A stretch of 64,000 nucleotides of DNA from Brachionus manjavacas (GCA_019054805.1 JAHQIY010000010.1:1161501-1225500), one strand, 5' to 3'; counted from the first letter of the stretch, positions 22,930 through 36,154 are shown. Numbers and translations: made by a program. Notes: generated from the sequence alone by a model not told the origin.

Positions 22930-23330
22930 ATGTCTAGTAGCATCAGTATGATAACAGATGGTGGAAACACACAGAGACATTAAGAATAGACTTACTAAAT
23001 GAAAGAGTGCCTTTGCTAGACTCCGACCAGCATGAGAATCAACCAGCTACAGCAAGGAAACCAAATTTTAACTGAACAACACTGTAGTAAAAGCAACACT
23101 TATTTTCGAAAGCGAATGCTGGGGGATACGAAAAGTCTGAACACCTTCTAAACTGGATCATCGGGATACACTGGTCTGAGACATTGTAAAACGCTGATCT
23201 ATACACAAGAAGTAATTCAGAGCCATTAAGTCAATCAATTAAAATTAAAGGAGTTCAATTGCTTAAATTAAAAAAAACACCGATACCAAAACGAGCTAAT
23301 AAGGAAAAAAATTCCATGTCTGAAAAAATT
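22930..23330 (+). mobile_element. Decayed LINE C-terminal region
   Basis: Across two frames it reads DIKNRLTK-stop-KSAFARLRPA, then KATLIFESECWGIRK, then IIGIHWSETL-stop-NADLY and NSEPLSQSIKIKGVQLLKL. This matches the post-RT region of several LINE clades (AFARLRPVW, LLYGSECW, ILGIHW, L-RRRLRLLGH). Stops and a frameshift show old decay. No tail identified. Confidence 0.65.
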
Positions 23331-24085
23331 AATTATCACAGGAAAACATTAAAAAAATTGACTAACCGATAATGAGACAATAATGAAATTTGTGATGTCA
23401 CAGATTTTTTTATCTAATTACTAAAATTAAAATCTATTTTGAAGCATATTTTAAAAATTTATCGACTCTGTATAATTGACCGAGGGTTCAAAAACCGCTG
23501 AGGGTGAAAAAATCTTCAAAATATCTCTGCAATACCGGGCGAATGTTTAAACCTCTTTTATCATAAAAATATAAGGAACAAGTTTCGTCTGGGTAATAAT
23601 TGCGGTGTAGATGATCAACTCGATGCAGTAGCCTCTGTGTCAGATCCATTCACCTTTTTGAGGTGAATTTGCTCAAAAAGGTACTTGAAAAGGAGATGAG
23701 CGCCTCTCCATTATCCACTGGGATAGAATAGGAACAATCACTTTATACATTATATGTTTTTATTGAATATTGAATAACATTTGATCTTCGATTGTATAGA
23801 AGTTTTACCCTGAATTTTATAAGCACATTTGATCGAATCTTATTCAAAAAAAAAATTTCTAAATAAAATATTATCTTAATTTAAAATCTAAATTTCTTTC
23901 TATTTTTGAATTCTATTAACTTAATAATTTTAGAGAGGACAGAATTAATTTAGTGATTACAATATACCTTTTTAAAGCTAGTTTAATATGCTATTTGCAT
24001 TATTTATAAAAATCTAACCATAACATTATTTCTTTATTTTTATAATTCAATAATAATTTACCACAATATTCACCTTTAGCTTCTT
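23331..24085. other. AT-rich region without recognised genes
   Basis: A less AT-rich stretch at about 23480-23720 has odd composition (including AGGTGAATTTGCTCAAAAAGG), but I cannot assign a protein or RNA to it in any frame. Confidence 0.4.
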
Positions 24086-24540
24086 CACTTTTTTTCGCTA
24101 TTTGATTAAAGCATTTAATAGCCTCTCAATATGTTATTTACTTACTCTTTAGACACCTCTTCTAATTTCCTGAATAAGCTCTTCTCTATTTATATATTTA
24201 TCACATGGATTTAGATCAGGTGAATTCGGAGGCCAATTTAAATTTTTTTGAATCTTTTAAAATTTTAAATTTTTTAAATAAAAGTTTTTTTCACCATTTT
24301 TGACTGACATTTGACGTATGATGTGTAGCCCCATCTTGCTGAAAAACCCATCGATTTGTCCCAAAAATTCGCATTCATTTATAAAATTAGTTCTAATTTA
24401 TTGTTTGGTCTAAATTGGTTTTATCAGATAAAAGTCTGTTTTTGAGACGATAAATGATTTTTTTTCAACAAATTAAGGTTTAGTCGCACCTCTTCTGTCT
24501 ATCCCATCCAAACCATTGCACAAAGAGGAATTTAGAAATT
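24086..24540 (-). pseudogene. IS630-Tc1-mariner transposase remnant
   Basis: On the minus strand: AMVWMG followed by a stop near 24510, RWVFQQDGATHHTSNVS at about 24360-24300 (second catalytic Asp), then NWPPNSPDLNPCDKYI near 24230 and LIQEIRRGV. The third catalytic position is Asp (SPDLNPCD) rather than Glu, as in DDD-type members of the superfamily. The spacer is partly AT-rich filler, stops occur, and the N-terminal half is missing. It is distinct from the 7516-8370 pseudogene, whose motif is SPDLNPIV. Confidence 0.7.
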
Positions 24541-25200
24541 CCATTAATTCTTTTAAATGATTGAATTAAAGTCTAAAAGTAGAATATTCAAAATTTATTT
24601 ATCTTTTTTCAAAACGATTTAGGATCTGATGGGAAAACCAATTATAATCCCGTGTATCTGGAACTTTTCAATTTAAAAGAATTAGATTAACTTTATAAAG
24701 CGTTAAAATGACAATTCTAACAAAAAAGTACAATGTCACCTTCATAATATTTGATAGGAATTGCATTAGGAAAATTAACAATTAACAGGAAAAAACAAAC
24801 AGCAAAACTGTTTAAACATCTTGCTTTAATTTTTTTTTGCTCGGGAAGTCCTTAAAGACTTTTTCGAATAAACTTTTATTAATTTGTTTTGGTTTTAAAC
24901 AAAGATAGTAAATTGGTATTTAAAACCATTATCTTTCGATGATCTGCGTATAAAGCCAGTTTTTAGAGTATTCATTTTTTAAGGATCTAACTGAATTATT
25001 GAATTTGATAGACACAAGTCAACTTTACTTTTAAAACACAAAAACAAATAAAAATGGAAATTTATTTTTAGCTCAATAAATTTTTTTAGCTTTATTATAT
25101 TTTTTTTTCATTATAATTTAATACAAAAAAAAGTAAGAGATTTTCAAAAAATTAAGGAGTTATTTAGCAGAACGTAATCAAATCTTAGTAACAATTTAAT
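24541..25200. other. AT-rich intergenic DNA
   Basis: No feature recognised. Confidence 0.45.
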
Positions 25201-25206
25201 TAGTTT

Positions 25207-25390
25207 CAAATCTTGAAATCGAGTCTTTTTTGAATTCAAAGATTGACTCAAGTCCCAGTCTTACTGTTTTTATAATCCAAGACTTGTCAAGTTCAAGTCT
25301 TTAAAGTGGTTTAGAAAAGATTGCGACTTTGAGTCTTAATGGAGACTAAAATGTAACTCAAATCCCAAAGACTCGAGTACCTTTATTTGA
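25207..25390. mobile_element. MITE-like element (AAGTC-rich), copy 3
   Basis: The ends share CGAGTCTTT in inverted orientation (CAAATCTTGAAATCGAGTCT against CAAATAAAGGTACTCGAGTC). The interior is full of CAAGTC/GACTTG words. It is similar in style to 1716-1975 and 6215-6488 but strongly diverged. Confidence 0.45.
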
Positions 25391-25499
25391 TTCCCGAACT
25401 CTGGTTAAGACCTAGAATTTCATTATTATTAGCTATATTGAAATCGATAGAATAAAAAGTAAAAATTACTTTGCAAATAAAATCAATTTATATCAATTT

Positions 25500-28200
25500 A
25501 TATGGATGAATTAGAGAGCGAAGAATTATTAAATCAGGAGCAGGAAGACATATAACAGAGAAGGGGCCAAAAACTTAATTACACCCAAGTTATAATTGAA
25601 TATAATGTTTCCAAGCCAGAATAAACATTTTGGAAATTCACAAAACAACGTTGAGGCAATAAGGCATTTGTATGAAAAAGCTTGTTTAATGCTTATTTGT
25701 CAAATTGATCCAATAATTCAAAATTGTTAAAAAATTCAAACGATGGATCGTATCTTAAATCAACAAGTAGGAATAATACGACAAAATACCAAGTTCAAAA
25801 AAGAATGATGAGATGCTTGATTTTTTGTGGCAGTGGATCTACAACACTTTTGCTAAATTGGTCTTTACTATATCGGAAAAGTACAAAGAATTAGGGATAA
25901 GCTTAAAGAAATTTACCTATATACCTATATTATATATATATATTATTCAGTTCCCTTGGTGAGGAGGAAGAAGTTAAACATAAAAAAAACAAAGCAGTAA
26001 ACTGGGTAGAATTTTCTCAAGAAAAAAAAAAGAAAATGAACTCATTTTTATCTGAAAATGAGGATTTATTTGCTAAATCGATGAAAGACTTGATTGTTGC
26101 AATATTAAGATGCATCAGATCAATACACAAGGAAGTGGACCGATACGAGTTTCAGTCAGAAGAATTCCGCATCAATTAAAAATAAAAATTTTAAAAAACC
26201 GGATGAACTTGTCGAGACAAACATCATAGAACCAGACACATTTTTTGAAATTAAATGTTTCAGTACCTTGGATATGGCTAGTGGATACTGTCATATTAAA
26301 TTGGATAAAGTAATATGCTTTATCAGAAAAGAAATGGTGAGTAGAAACCGATTGCATATTGGAGTAGACAGTTGACCTCTGCAGAAAAGAATTACTCACA
26401 AACAGAAAAAGAAGCATTAGCAAAAGTGTGCTGTATTTACCTTTATGGCCAAGTTTTTATAATCTTCACCGACTATCAACCATTGTAATGAATGTTTAAC
26501 ATAAAAAAACCTCAAACAAAAATTTCGAGATGGATAATGAAATTAAGTGAATATCAATTCGAAATTGAATACAAACCTGGGAAGAAGAACGGATACGCTG
26601 ATATGGTCTCTCGCGTTGGCCGAAGAAAGTCACGAAGGAAAGAATGGCGAGGACGATCAGATCAATTTGATTAAAATTCAGAAAAATAATATTAACCATA
26701 TATGGAAAAATAAATGGAAAAATGCATCTGTTAATCGCCAACAAAATGGTTTGAGTGGCTATCTCAGGACATATTGGTTACAATGAGACAGATTATGAGT
26801 AATAAACGGAATGCGTTATAGAAAATTGAAAATAGGTGATAACCAGTTAAGAAATCAATTTGTCGTAGGCAAATGCATAATTCAAATTGGGTTGACTTTT
26901 TTATGACAGCAACAGCTGGGAAGATCGAATCTGAAAATATAACTGGCCTGGATATCATAAAGAAAGGGACGAATTGTATTTAGTGTCAAAGGCTAAAACA
27001 AATGAGATCTTGAAAAGAGGACCCTTACAATCGATTATTAAATCAAGACCATTTCAACTAGTTACTTGTGAAAATTGAGTACACTTCCAGAAACGAAAGA
27101 CGGTGTAAATTCTTAAAAGTCTTTCTTTGTCACTTCATTAAATGGATTAAATAGTAGCCTAAAAACATAAGATGCAAATTAAGCGACAAGTGCTTTATGG
27201 ACCTAGTTTGTCGACATAGTGAACCAGAGAACTTTTTGTCAGGTCAAGGAAGGAATTTTGAGTCAAACATTTTAAAGATGTTTTAGAATACATTGTCGTT
27301 CTTAATATAAGAACTTCTCCTTCCCATCCACAATGTGACGGAAAAACGGATTTAATAGAACGTTGATTTCAATGATAAAAGTTTTTATTAATGAAAAACA
27401 GGACTACTAGGATATCCTGTTAAACAAAATGACTTTCGAATTCAGAACTGCTGTACATAGGACAACAGGACAAACCCCATTTTAATTGTGGATGGAAGTA
27501 AATGGAAGTTCCCAATTGATTTGGTTTTTCCAAGTGAAAATCGTTTTGTCCGGATAAACTACTGTGAAAATTAAAGACCATGAATGACCTAAAGGTTAGG
27601 CTGATATTCTTATATAATTTAATTAAGAAGCATTCTAGCAAGAAGATTGACCGAATGAAAATAAACTATGATAGGGAAGAATCCTAAGGTGTCTAGATCT
27701 TGGAAAGATGCTTATGATTTGTTGGCTAAAATAACGGGACTAATCAACAAAATAAAACGGATAAACGTAAAGAAGAAGATGATTGTCAAAATTAATAGAA
27801 TTAAACAGTGCTTAATGCTAACCGACAAGCAAGAAGAAATTGCTCTGTTTCAAAACCAAAACATTACCATTAATAAAGATTGTAATGAAAACAGTCTCCC
27901 GTTATGTAATCCAGAAAATTATGATCACATTCCAGAAGACCTTTAGACTACGTGCAAACTATGCCGGCTCGATCAAATGCTGAAGAAATAAGTCCATCAG
28001 AATGTAATCAGTCTGCAGAGTCTGAGAACAGGGCAGTGATTCTTCCGGACATAAGCAATAAAAATCTGTTTAAATAAAAGAAGAAACAAGGAAGGTCTAA
28101 AAAGAACTAAGCACTTATAACCATCAAAGTAGAAGACGACCACAAAGAAAAGTGAAAATGAAATATTCAAAGCTTTGTAAGCACGTTGAGATAAATAAAG
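25500..28200 (+). mobile_element. Degenerate Ty3/gypsy LTR retrotransposon
   Basis: The pieces lie in canonical pol order on the plus strand with many stops. A possible gag start is near 25503 (MDELESEELLNQEQED). The reverse transcriptase entry is HQINTQGSGPIRVSVRRIPH at about 26110-26175. FFEIKCFSTLDMASGYCHIK near 26240-26300 is RT motif A of gypsy elements. RNase H is at about 26390-26640 (SAEKNYSQTEKEALA, FTDYQPL, ISRWIMKLSEYQFEIEYKPG). Integrase-like pieces (LSGQGRNFES near 27240, a GSKWKFPIDLVF block near 27500) run towards a Lys-rich end. No protease, primer-binding site or long terminal repeats were found. It is certainly inactive. Confidence 0.8.
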
Positions 28201-28435
28201 AAAATATAATTTAAAGATGAAACAACTAAATGGAAAAATAATGAAAAAATTGAAACTTTTTGATTTCTTTTGAAATTTTTGAAATTTTTTATAATTTATT
28301 TTTTTATCTTTTTTATAAGAAAAAAAAATTTAGCAGAATTAAATAATATTTTGTTTTGTTTTTAGATAGTCTTTTTTAGATATTTTGTGAAATTGAATAC
28401 AATTTGAGGGAGGAATGAAGTATGGTAAGATGATC
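28200..28435. other. AT-rich spacer
   Basis: Lies between the gypsy remnant and the 3' end of the LINE. No feature recognised. Confidence 0.5.
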
Positions 28436-31400
28436 AGACTACAAATATAATTTATTAGTAGTAGGAGTAAGGGGTAGGCTACAAGTCGCGATTTGCATGC
28501 AGAAAGATGCATAACGCGATGAGTGACGACACCCTGTGTGGTAGCCACTTGCCGTAATTAAGTTGCTGTTTGTCAAGCTAGCTTTTGAAGTCGTTGGTAC
28601 TTTTGGCGGTGATGATAGCGTCGTTAAGATCGTTCCAGTCATTGACAATTCGGTTGCAGAAATAGTTATGTCGTTGATTACAGTTCTTCACCAATTCTCG
28701 TCTCAATCTCGCCCTCCTATTGCCTCTTGGCGCAGAAATGGAAGTCGGTGCAGCAAATTCAACATGCTCTATTCCTTTTGCAATTTTAAACTGCTGTTTC
28801 AAATCGCCTCTCAAGCGCCTCGCCTTTAGATTGGTAAAACCCAGCTTTTTGCAACGTTCAACATAGTTTAGGTTTCGAAGACGACCAGGAACCTTTGTCG
28901 CCCTTCGCATTACGCGTTCTACCACGTTGATATCCCCGTGTTGGTATGGATTCCAGACTGAAATTGCGAATTCGACATGTGGTCTTACATACGTAGTGAT
29001 TAGCTTCTTCCACATCGATTGGTTTCTTGTTCTAAAGGACTTCTTGAGAATACCAAGCACCTGACTTGCTTTGCTTGCTGAACTAGTAGCTTGTTCATGC
29101 CATTTCATGTTTGAGGTAACAATGATACCAAGGTCACGTTCTCTCATTGTTACCTCGATAGGATAAGAAGGGCCGTTTTTTTTCATTTAAGCTGTACCTG
29201 AAATTACTATTGCGTCTACCACAGTGCATGATTCGGCATTTACTGAAGTTAAGATTCATCGACCAATCGATACACCATTTCTGCACGGCCTCCAGATCGC
29301 GTTGAAGTCTTTAACAGTCATCAACATTACGAGCTGTTGTCAAGATCTTGCAGTCGTCGGCAAAAAGGTTGCAAGTATTCAGAATAGTATCTGGTAAGTC
29401 GTTGATGAATATAATAAATAGGGCAGGTCCGAGAACGCTGCCTTGAGGAACTCCAGAGCGCACGTTAAACCACTGTGATACCGATTTGCCAAGTACTACT
29501 CTTTGCCTACGATCAGATAGAAAGGCTTTTAACCAACATAGTGCTTTTCCACGCACTCCATCCGCTTCTAGTTTATATAGTAAGCCTTGATGCGACACCT
29601 TATCAAACGCTTTCTCAAAGTCTAGAAAGGCTATGTCAACAGGGACCTTTCAACTTAAGTTGAGTGTAGTGAAGTCGATGGATTTTTTCGGGACAAATCC
29701 GTGTTGCTGTTTGCTAATAAGTCCATTCGTTAGCAAATGAGACATGAGATTAGTACGTACAACGTTTGACTCCAACGTCTTGCAGACAATTTACGTGAGT
29801 CAGATTGGTCGAAAATTGGCCGGATCTTTTCGACTGCCCTTTTTGTAGAGGGGGCTTACATTCGCCAAGTACTTGGAAGCTCACCATTATTTAGCGACAA
29901 ATTGGACAGAATGGTCAATGGGGCTGTGAACGTATCTGCGTAATCTCTAAGTACGAACGAAGAAACTCCGTCGCCACCTAGAGATTTGTGACGATCTAGT
30001 TTTTTGAGTTGTTTGGATACTTAAACTTCGCTTATCTGGAAGGTTTCCAATGCCGTCTCAAAAGTTCTCTGTGCGAACTGAGGGAGAATGACGTTATCAA
30101 TACTATGTGTGAAAACGGAGCTAAATTGATTGTTAAGGGCGTTCGCCACCAATTTACCATCTGTTTGAGTCACTCCAGATTTGTCAATATTTGCAGAGAA
30201 ACTTCTCTTTGTTTGTTGCTTGCTGTTGACATAAGAAAACAGTCGCTTCGGATTTTTTTTGTCTTTAGCGATTTTAAGCTCATACGATGCTATTTTATGG
30301 CGTATTTGCTTCCTCAGTTTGTTGCGTACCCGTTTGTACTCGCATACAAGTTCTAATTTGCGCCATTTAGTTCTTCGACATGAATGCCAAAGATCGCGTT
30401 TCGTTTTGTCCATTCTTTCAACTTCTCGATTAAACCATGGTGGTCTCTACTAGTCTGAGACTTCCTGATTGGAATGCATTCCTCACATGCTTCGTTGTAC
30501 TTAACAAGAAACTCCTTGTAAGCTTCTTCTGTTGATTTGTTCTTAAATAGTCCGTACCAGTCTATTCGTGATAAAATTAGGCTTAGTTGAGAGTACTTTC
30601 AATTTCGATAGTCGAGTTTGCGACTGTCAAATGAGCGGAAATAATTGAAATCTTTAAAAAATCGAAATTTACTGAAGCATGGCCCTCGTTTGCTTTTCCA
30701 AGCGGTGGATCGAGTCGAATATCACTGATGATACCAGGCTCGTCAGTTATTAATAGATCAAGAGAGTTGGTTGGGCGTCCATTTACGTCAAAAAATGTAG
30801 GTTCGTGAATGCACTGAGATAGGCCAAGATAGTTAATAGTTTCCCAGAATTCGTACGCGAGACGGCCCTTGGTGCATGTCGTATGATCACTCGAAGGGAC
30901 ATTAACTGTCCCGTCAGCATACCATAAGATGCGAGGAAAATTAAAGTCACCATGCAACAACATGTTATTAAATTTCGTGCTATCTACTAAGCGCTTGGCT
31001 GCTCCAAGAGCTGCGTTTATGGCATTGGCATTTAAAAAATGACTTTGAACGAGATTGGGGTCGTTACTGTTTAAAGGTGGTCGATAAATGCAGCCTAAGA
31101 GAATGGCTTCCGATCTCCGTCCCAGCTTTACTTGTTCCACTGTTTCGAGACTACTCATTAATGGCTTATTATTCAGTTCAAACGCATCAAGACTTTCGTG
31201 AACATAAATTGCACATCCAACGCCTCTTCCAGTTCTATTCCTCATGAAGCATTTAAAGTTTGGAATTTTGACGTCTGACGTGCTTGAAAACCATGTTTCA
31301 CTTATGAAAATTATTTTGATGGCTTTTTTTTTTACATCTGGTCTTAAGCTCGTCAAGCATCTCTGAATTTAGCGATGTGGCGTTAGTGTAAAAGCAACAT

Positions 31401-32900
31401 ATATCTTGTTTTTTTTTAATTTTTGAATTTGAATTGTTGAATTTGTTATGAAGAACGGCTCAGTCGTGGGTTGTAAGGGCGACGATGAAGATGGTGACGA
31501 TAAAGATGAAGAAGGAAACGAACGCGTCAGTGAAGAAGACGGACGAGACGATGATGACCAGCGCGACAACAAAGAAAAAGATGATACCGATGATGAAAAT
31601 GAACGTAAACTTGACAACGGAAATGAACACTTCGACGACAAATAGCTACCGAACAAAGCTTGTTTCGCGAGCGACAAGAAACGATATCCCTTACCACCTT
31701 TTTATTAAACAAAAACCAAAAATAAATTAAATGAATAATAAAAATGCTAAAAAAAGAAAATTAAGTCAGTAATTTCCGCGATCACGGAATATTTTGACGA
31801 TTCTCAGATCACTGATGCCCCAGTAATAGCGCCGTTTCGTAAATTCTTCCACACCAAATCGTAGGCCGTTGTCCTCGTTCACGAGCGCCGCATTCAGTCT
31901 GTTCCTTTCTTCTCGTAGGCACGCCTCTCTCCAACGTTCTACCTCCGTCTGGTCTTTATTAAGATACACTTTCTTAAACTCGCTTACATTGACAAGTTTT
32001 TTGGCGTTAGTGATGGCAGAGTTTGCAGTCTGACAATCTTCAAACTCAACGAGTAGCTGACTAGGTCTAGAGTTGTCAGACGCCACATTCTTCTTTCGTA
32101 GACGAGCTTTCCTCTTGATTTTAGATGGTTCTAACCCAAGAGTTCGAATGAGTCGCGCAATCTTTTCATTCTCAGCCGCTTCTGCCTCTTCCCGCTCTAT
32201 ATCTATCCTCTCTACGAGTCCGCTGATGATGATATTTTTGTCAATTTTTGCGCGTTGTTCGAGCTCGACCTGAAGTTTTGTCAGCATAAGTAGCTGTGAA
32301 TCAGAGTTTTTGCTAGTTATAGCTGAGTAAGACAAACAAGAACTGTTTGACTTATTCAGCTCACGAATATCGTTCACCTCCATGCGCTCTTCGATAACTC
32401 TGTCATTCTCATTCGCCTCAAGTCGTTTAATCTTCCGAGTGAGTTCATTTATGAGTCTTGTCTTTTCCAAATTCGAATTAGTCAGTTCTGTTATCTTCTT
32501 GTCCTTTTTCCTCAGTTGTTCACGCAAGTTCTTCACGGCGATAGCAATTTCCTAAATCCATCTGTGTTGTCTCTTCGTGGCCAGTGAGTGTTTGCCGCTA
32601 CCGAGAGATGGAAAATCGTCGAGACAATCGAAAATACTCGTTATTTCGTCAGAGTCTTCAGGATCGCTCTCTTCAGGATCGGTCCGAATTCTTTTTATCG
32701 ATTCTTGCGATTTTTTCGATGAATTCGACAACGATCGAGAACGTTCACGATTATTCGAAGTCGCCTTTTGTGCTGCGACTGTTGAAGGTAGCGGCATTAA
32801 AAGTGGTTGTGCTTATGTATTAGAACTCGTCGAATCCACAGGCAAACTGGTCATAATCTGGGCAGCCATTTCAATTCAGTTAAAAGTAACCAGCAGATTA
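28436..32900 (-). mobile_element. Nearly full-length CR1/Jockey-like LINE with ORF1 and ORF2
   Basis: About 4.4 kb on the minus strand. ORF1 is split at 32552: 32797-32552 is Ser/acidic-rich, and 32536-31766 is a 256-residue coiled-coil plus RNA-binding-like part (SQLLVEFEDCQTANSAITNA, then KDQTEVERWREACLREERNR), recalling LINE ORF1p. ORF2 begins near 31420 with the APE-type endonuclease (FISETWF, LHGDFNFP, SLDLLITD, ending near 30583). A linker follows (30413-30021), then reverse transcriptase with SGVPQGSVLGPALFIIFIND and a catalytic FADD in place of YADD (29598-29311). The C-terminal block is at 29186-28578 (VRPHVEFAISVWNPY, VMRRATKV). Frameshifts and stops separate the parts. A TAG/CTA-rich tail lies at about 28455-28470. 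Confidence 0.88.
31766..32797 (-). pseudogene. LINE ORF1 (nucleic-acid-binding protein), frameshifted
   Basis: Two frames cover it. The upstream piece (82 codons) is Ser/Arg-rich then acidic and ends DDFPSLGSGKHS. The downstream piece starts MKNLREQLRKKDKKITELTN, a heptad-patterned coiled coil of about 60 residues, followed by IIISGLVER (an RNP2-like strand), a Glu/Ala-rich helix, RKARLRKK and KKVYLNKDQTEVERWREACL. The order coiled coil, RRM-like, C-terminal domain is that of LINE ORF1 proteins that chaperone the transcript. Similar C-terminal wording (RPDRTPAEQAAFRALNEKRK) appears in the neighbouring LINE at 34.2 kb. Confidence 0.7.
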
Positions 32901-33590
32901 ACAGAATTTCATAAATTAAACTAATATTTTAAATTTAATTTAAACTTAATTACTTAAATAAAAATGAGATTCAGTTGTTATTTCTAAAACTTATTTTAAA
33001 TAAAGTGTTTAATTAAATATTAATCTTGTTATTCACACACTTCGCCTGTACTACAATACTTTTTAGAATAAATTCATTCATTTTAAAGTCTTTTTTATTC
33101 AGTTTTCTGCAATTTAAATTAATTTCTTATTAAATGTTCAAAGTTATTTAAAAAAGCTTTTCATAATTTTTGTATTTGCTTGCACATTTCAATTACCTTA
33201 AAGTGATTTTCAATGCTAATTCTTTTGAAATCTTTAGTTTTTTAGGTCCGGTTAAGTCTCTTGTGATTGCTGAAACTTTGTTTCATTCTCTTCTACTAAT
33301 AATTGTATTTTTAAATTATTTCTTTTAAATTTACTAAATAGATCTTTCGATTTTGACTCTCCCTTTCAATAAAACTAAACATGAGAAAATCCAGTTTTCA
33401 GACAGAAATTGAACGAAGCAAACTTAGTTAGTAGACGTTTGAAAGCAATTTCAGATTTTTTTGAAAAGATTCGAAGGAAAAATTGCTTATTAATTTTATT
33501 TTCAAAATCTATTAATATAATTTGAATTTTTATTCATTTAGATATTGACTTAAAATTCGTAAATAACCGAAAAAATGAGAAAAAATAAAC
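32901..33590. other. AT-rich spacer between two divergent LINEs
   Basis: Lies between the 5' ends of the minus-strand LINE (about 32.9 kb) and the plus-strand LINE (about 33.6 kb). No gene recognised. Confidence 0.5.
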
Positions 33591-33597
33591 AAAAATT

Positions 33598-36151
33598 ATG
33601 AAATCAGCAATTAGAGAAGAATTCCTTAATCTAGTAGCCGAAAGAGATGAACTGGCACATCCAATAATTCTGGGAGTCGAAATTTAGTGATAATTCATGT
33701 TCAATTGTATATTCAGTGTATCAGCTCTTAACAAAAGACTTTTTTTTATTTATTGGATTGCTTACATTGTTCTTTGATTTCAAATTTACTAAAGCTACTT
33801 TTTGTCTAGTTACGCATTAGCCCTGTCTAATACTGGAACTGCCCAACAAAAAGCATTAATAAATGCAGTCTCTAAAGATGCCAAACTACGCGAATCAAAA
33901 GCAAAAAATTTCGTTGTTATTGGCGCTCCATTGTCGAAAGCGACAAACGAAAATGACCAGAAAACTGCAGACAAAACAATTATTGACGAGTTAATTGATG
34001 AAATTGGTGAAAGCAAGGAATCGGTTGTTAGTGTGTACCGCTTGAAAGCGACCACAGAGAGTTCGACAAACGAAACTGTTCCCGGACCAATAGGACCAAT
34101 AATTGTACAAACCTCAAGCGAAGAAGCACGCATGGAAGTCCTTAAAAGGAGCTCTGCCTCAAAGGACAGCAACAAGTTTAAACAAGTCTTCGTCAGACCA
34201 GACAGGACTCCAGCTGAACAAGCGGCGTTCAGAGCTCTAAACGAAAAGAGGAAAGAAGCAAACAGCGATCTGGCTAAACTGAATAAACAAACCAAAGACC
34301 AGGTACGTAACAGCAGTCTAGCACCATTTCGGGACGCCGCCATTACCAATAAAACTAAACAAAATGAGAGGAGTCAGCCACAAGCTGTACTCCATAGATA
34401 GCCTAATTCACTAAAATGCCTATACACTAATGCTACATCACTTAACTCAACTAAACAGGCAGAACTAGCAACACTCGCCGTCAACGACAGTCTTGATCTT
34501 ATCGGCATTTCGGAGACTTGGTTCACCGATTGCTCGACAAATTGGTTACAAAACTTCAACACCTATCGACGCGATCGCGACACTCGGAGCGACGCGATGC
34601 TGGTGGAGCTGTTTGCAGGCCCTCCACTTGGACTAACGAGACCAAGAGCATGTAGTCCCATTCAGATGTAGTAACAACAGAGTCATCAGGACTACATTCC
34701 CTTACACTTGTATTATAGAACACTTGAAGTCACTGGACTGGGAGAGCCTTTTCCAATACAAGCTGGTACGCCATCGAGCCAAGATTTTCCAAAATATTTA
34801 CGACACGACTTGTGAGAGATTCATCAAAAAGAAGCGTAAGCAACAAGTAGGAAGAAGAGCACCATGGATGACACCTGCAGTCAAAGTGCTTACTAAAAAT
34901 AAAAGGCACCTTTGGCACAAAAATCAGGCATTTAAGTGGAAAATACGTTCGCAGTGCTGGAGTACAAAAAATGTAGACAAGATGTCAAGAGAATTTGCAG
35001 ATCAATCATTCGCAACTACGAAAGTGAGCTCGCCTCAGACAAAAATAATCCGAAGCAACTTTCGCGTATATCAATAGCAAGCACGGCACAAAGGTGGAAA
35101 CAAACTCAATCAGAGACGGAAAAGGCTACACTCATGTGGACGGAGAGAGGACATTAGCCCACTAGTCCTTAAGCGTTGTGCCGCTGGCTTTGCCAACCCT
35201 CTGAGGCTCATTTACCAATCAAGTATCGAGGAAGGAAAAGTTCCAGAGGCGTGTCTTAAGGCTAACGTCACACAAAGAGTCATTTAACGATAAAAAAGCT
35301 ACTGGCGAACGAACAACACGGCTTCGTCAGCATTTGACAAGGTACCGCACAAACGCCTGCTTCGCAAATTGCAGGCTTATGGCATTCGTGGTAAGTTAAA
35401 CGACTGGGTTAAAGGATTTCTAAGTGACAGATCGCAAAGAGTTTTTTTAGGTGAGAGTAGCTCTAGCTGGGCAAGTGTTACTAGCGGCGTACCGCAGGGG
35501 TCAGTTCTTGGACCCATCCTGTTCATCATCTATGTAAACGACTTGACAGCACGCATCAAAAATTACTGCAAAATTTATGCCGACGATTGCAAAATTACAG
35601 CCGAGATAGACAATAGCGACACGAATTCATTACAAACGGACCTGGACAATGTAGAATCTTGGTCTAAGAAGTGGATGATGCAGCTCAATTACGATAAGTG
35701 TAAAATTATGCACATCGGAAAAGTAAACCCCAAAATTGAGTATTAACTAACGGACTTAACTTCGGGAGAAGCCCATGTGCTGAACATAACTGACCTTCAG
35801 AAAGATTTGGGTGTATAGATCTCGGCCGATTTAAGATGGAAACCTCAAGTCGATTTTGAAGCAGCCAAAGGTAATCGTATGTTGGCAATTCTTAAGAACA
35901 CTTTTATTTCCCGAGATTCTAAACTGTGGAAAAACTTGTACACAACGTACATTAGACCACAACTAGAGTTTGCAGTCCCTGTATGGAGTCCCTATCTAAA
36001 AGCGGACATTAACACGCTCGAAAAAGTACAACGAAAAGCCACTAAAATTGCCAATAACCTTTGTCACTCTGAAGATTTCATGCAGATGAAATCTAAGGAT
36101 ACCCAGGGCACACTGTTCAAATTACTACTACTACTTTTGAGAAAAATTTGA
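33598..36151 (+). mobile_element. Internally deleted CR1/Jockey-like LINE
   Basis: Plus strand. A 29-codon start (33598-33687) may be a relic of the ORF1 N-terminus. ORF1 is open at 33802-34401 (199 residues, ending in a Lys/Arg-rich tail), with RPDRTPAEQAAFRALNEKRK as a nucleic-acid-binding signature. Endonuclease begins at about 34402 (CLYTNATSLNSTKQAELATL, LIGISETWFTD) but is cut short near 34600. The remainder jumps to the linker (APWMTPAVKVLTKNKRHLWH) and then RT at 35369-35746 (FLSDRSQRVFLGESSSSW, SGVPQGSVLGPILFIIYVND, IYADDCKI). The C-terminal block is at 35879-36060 (IRPQLEFAVPVWSPY, LEKVQRKATKI), and a (CTA)n tail at about 36123-36136. It keeps an intact YADD but lacks most of the endonuclease. 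Confidence 0.85.
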
Positions 36152-36154
36152 ATT

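Noticed and set aside
31448..31730. Asp/Glu- and Lys/Thr-rich plus-strand frames
   Set aside because: A purine-rich low-complexity stretch between ORF1 and ORF2 of the minus-strand LINE; no domain and no independent gene signals.
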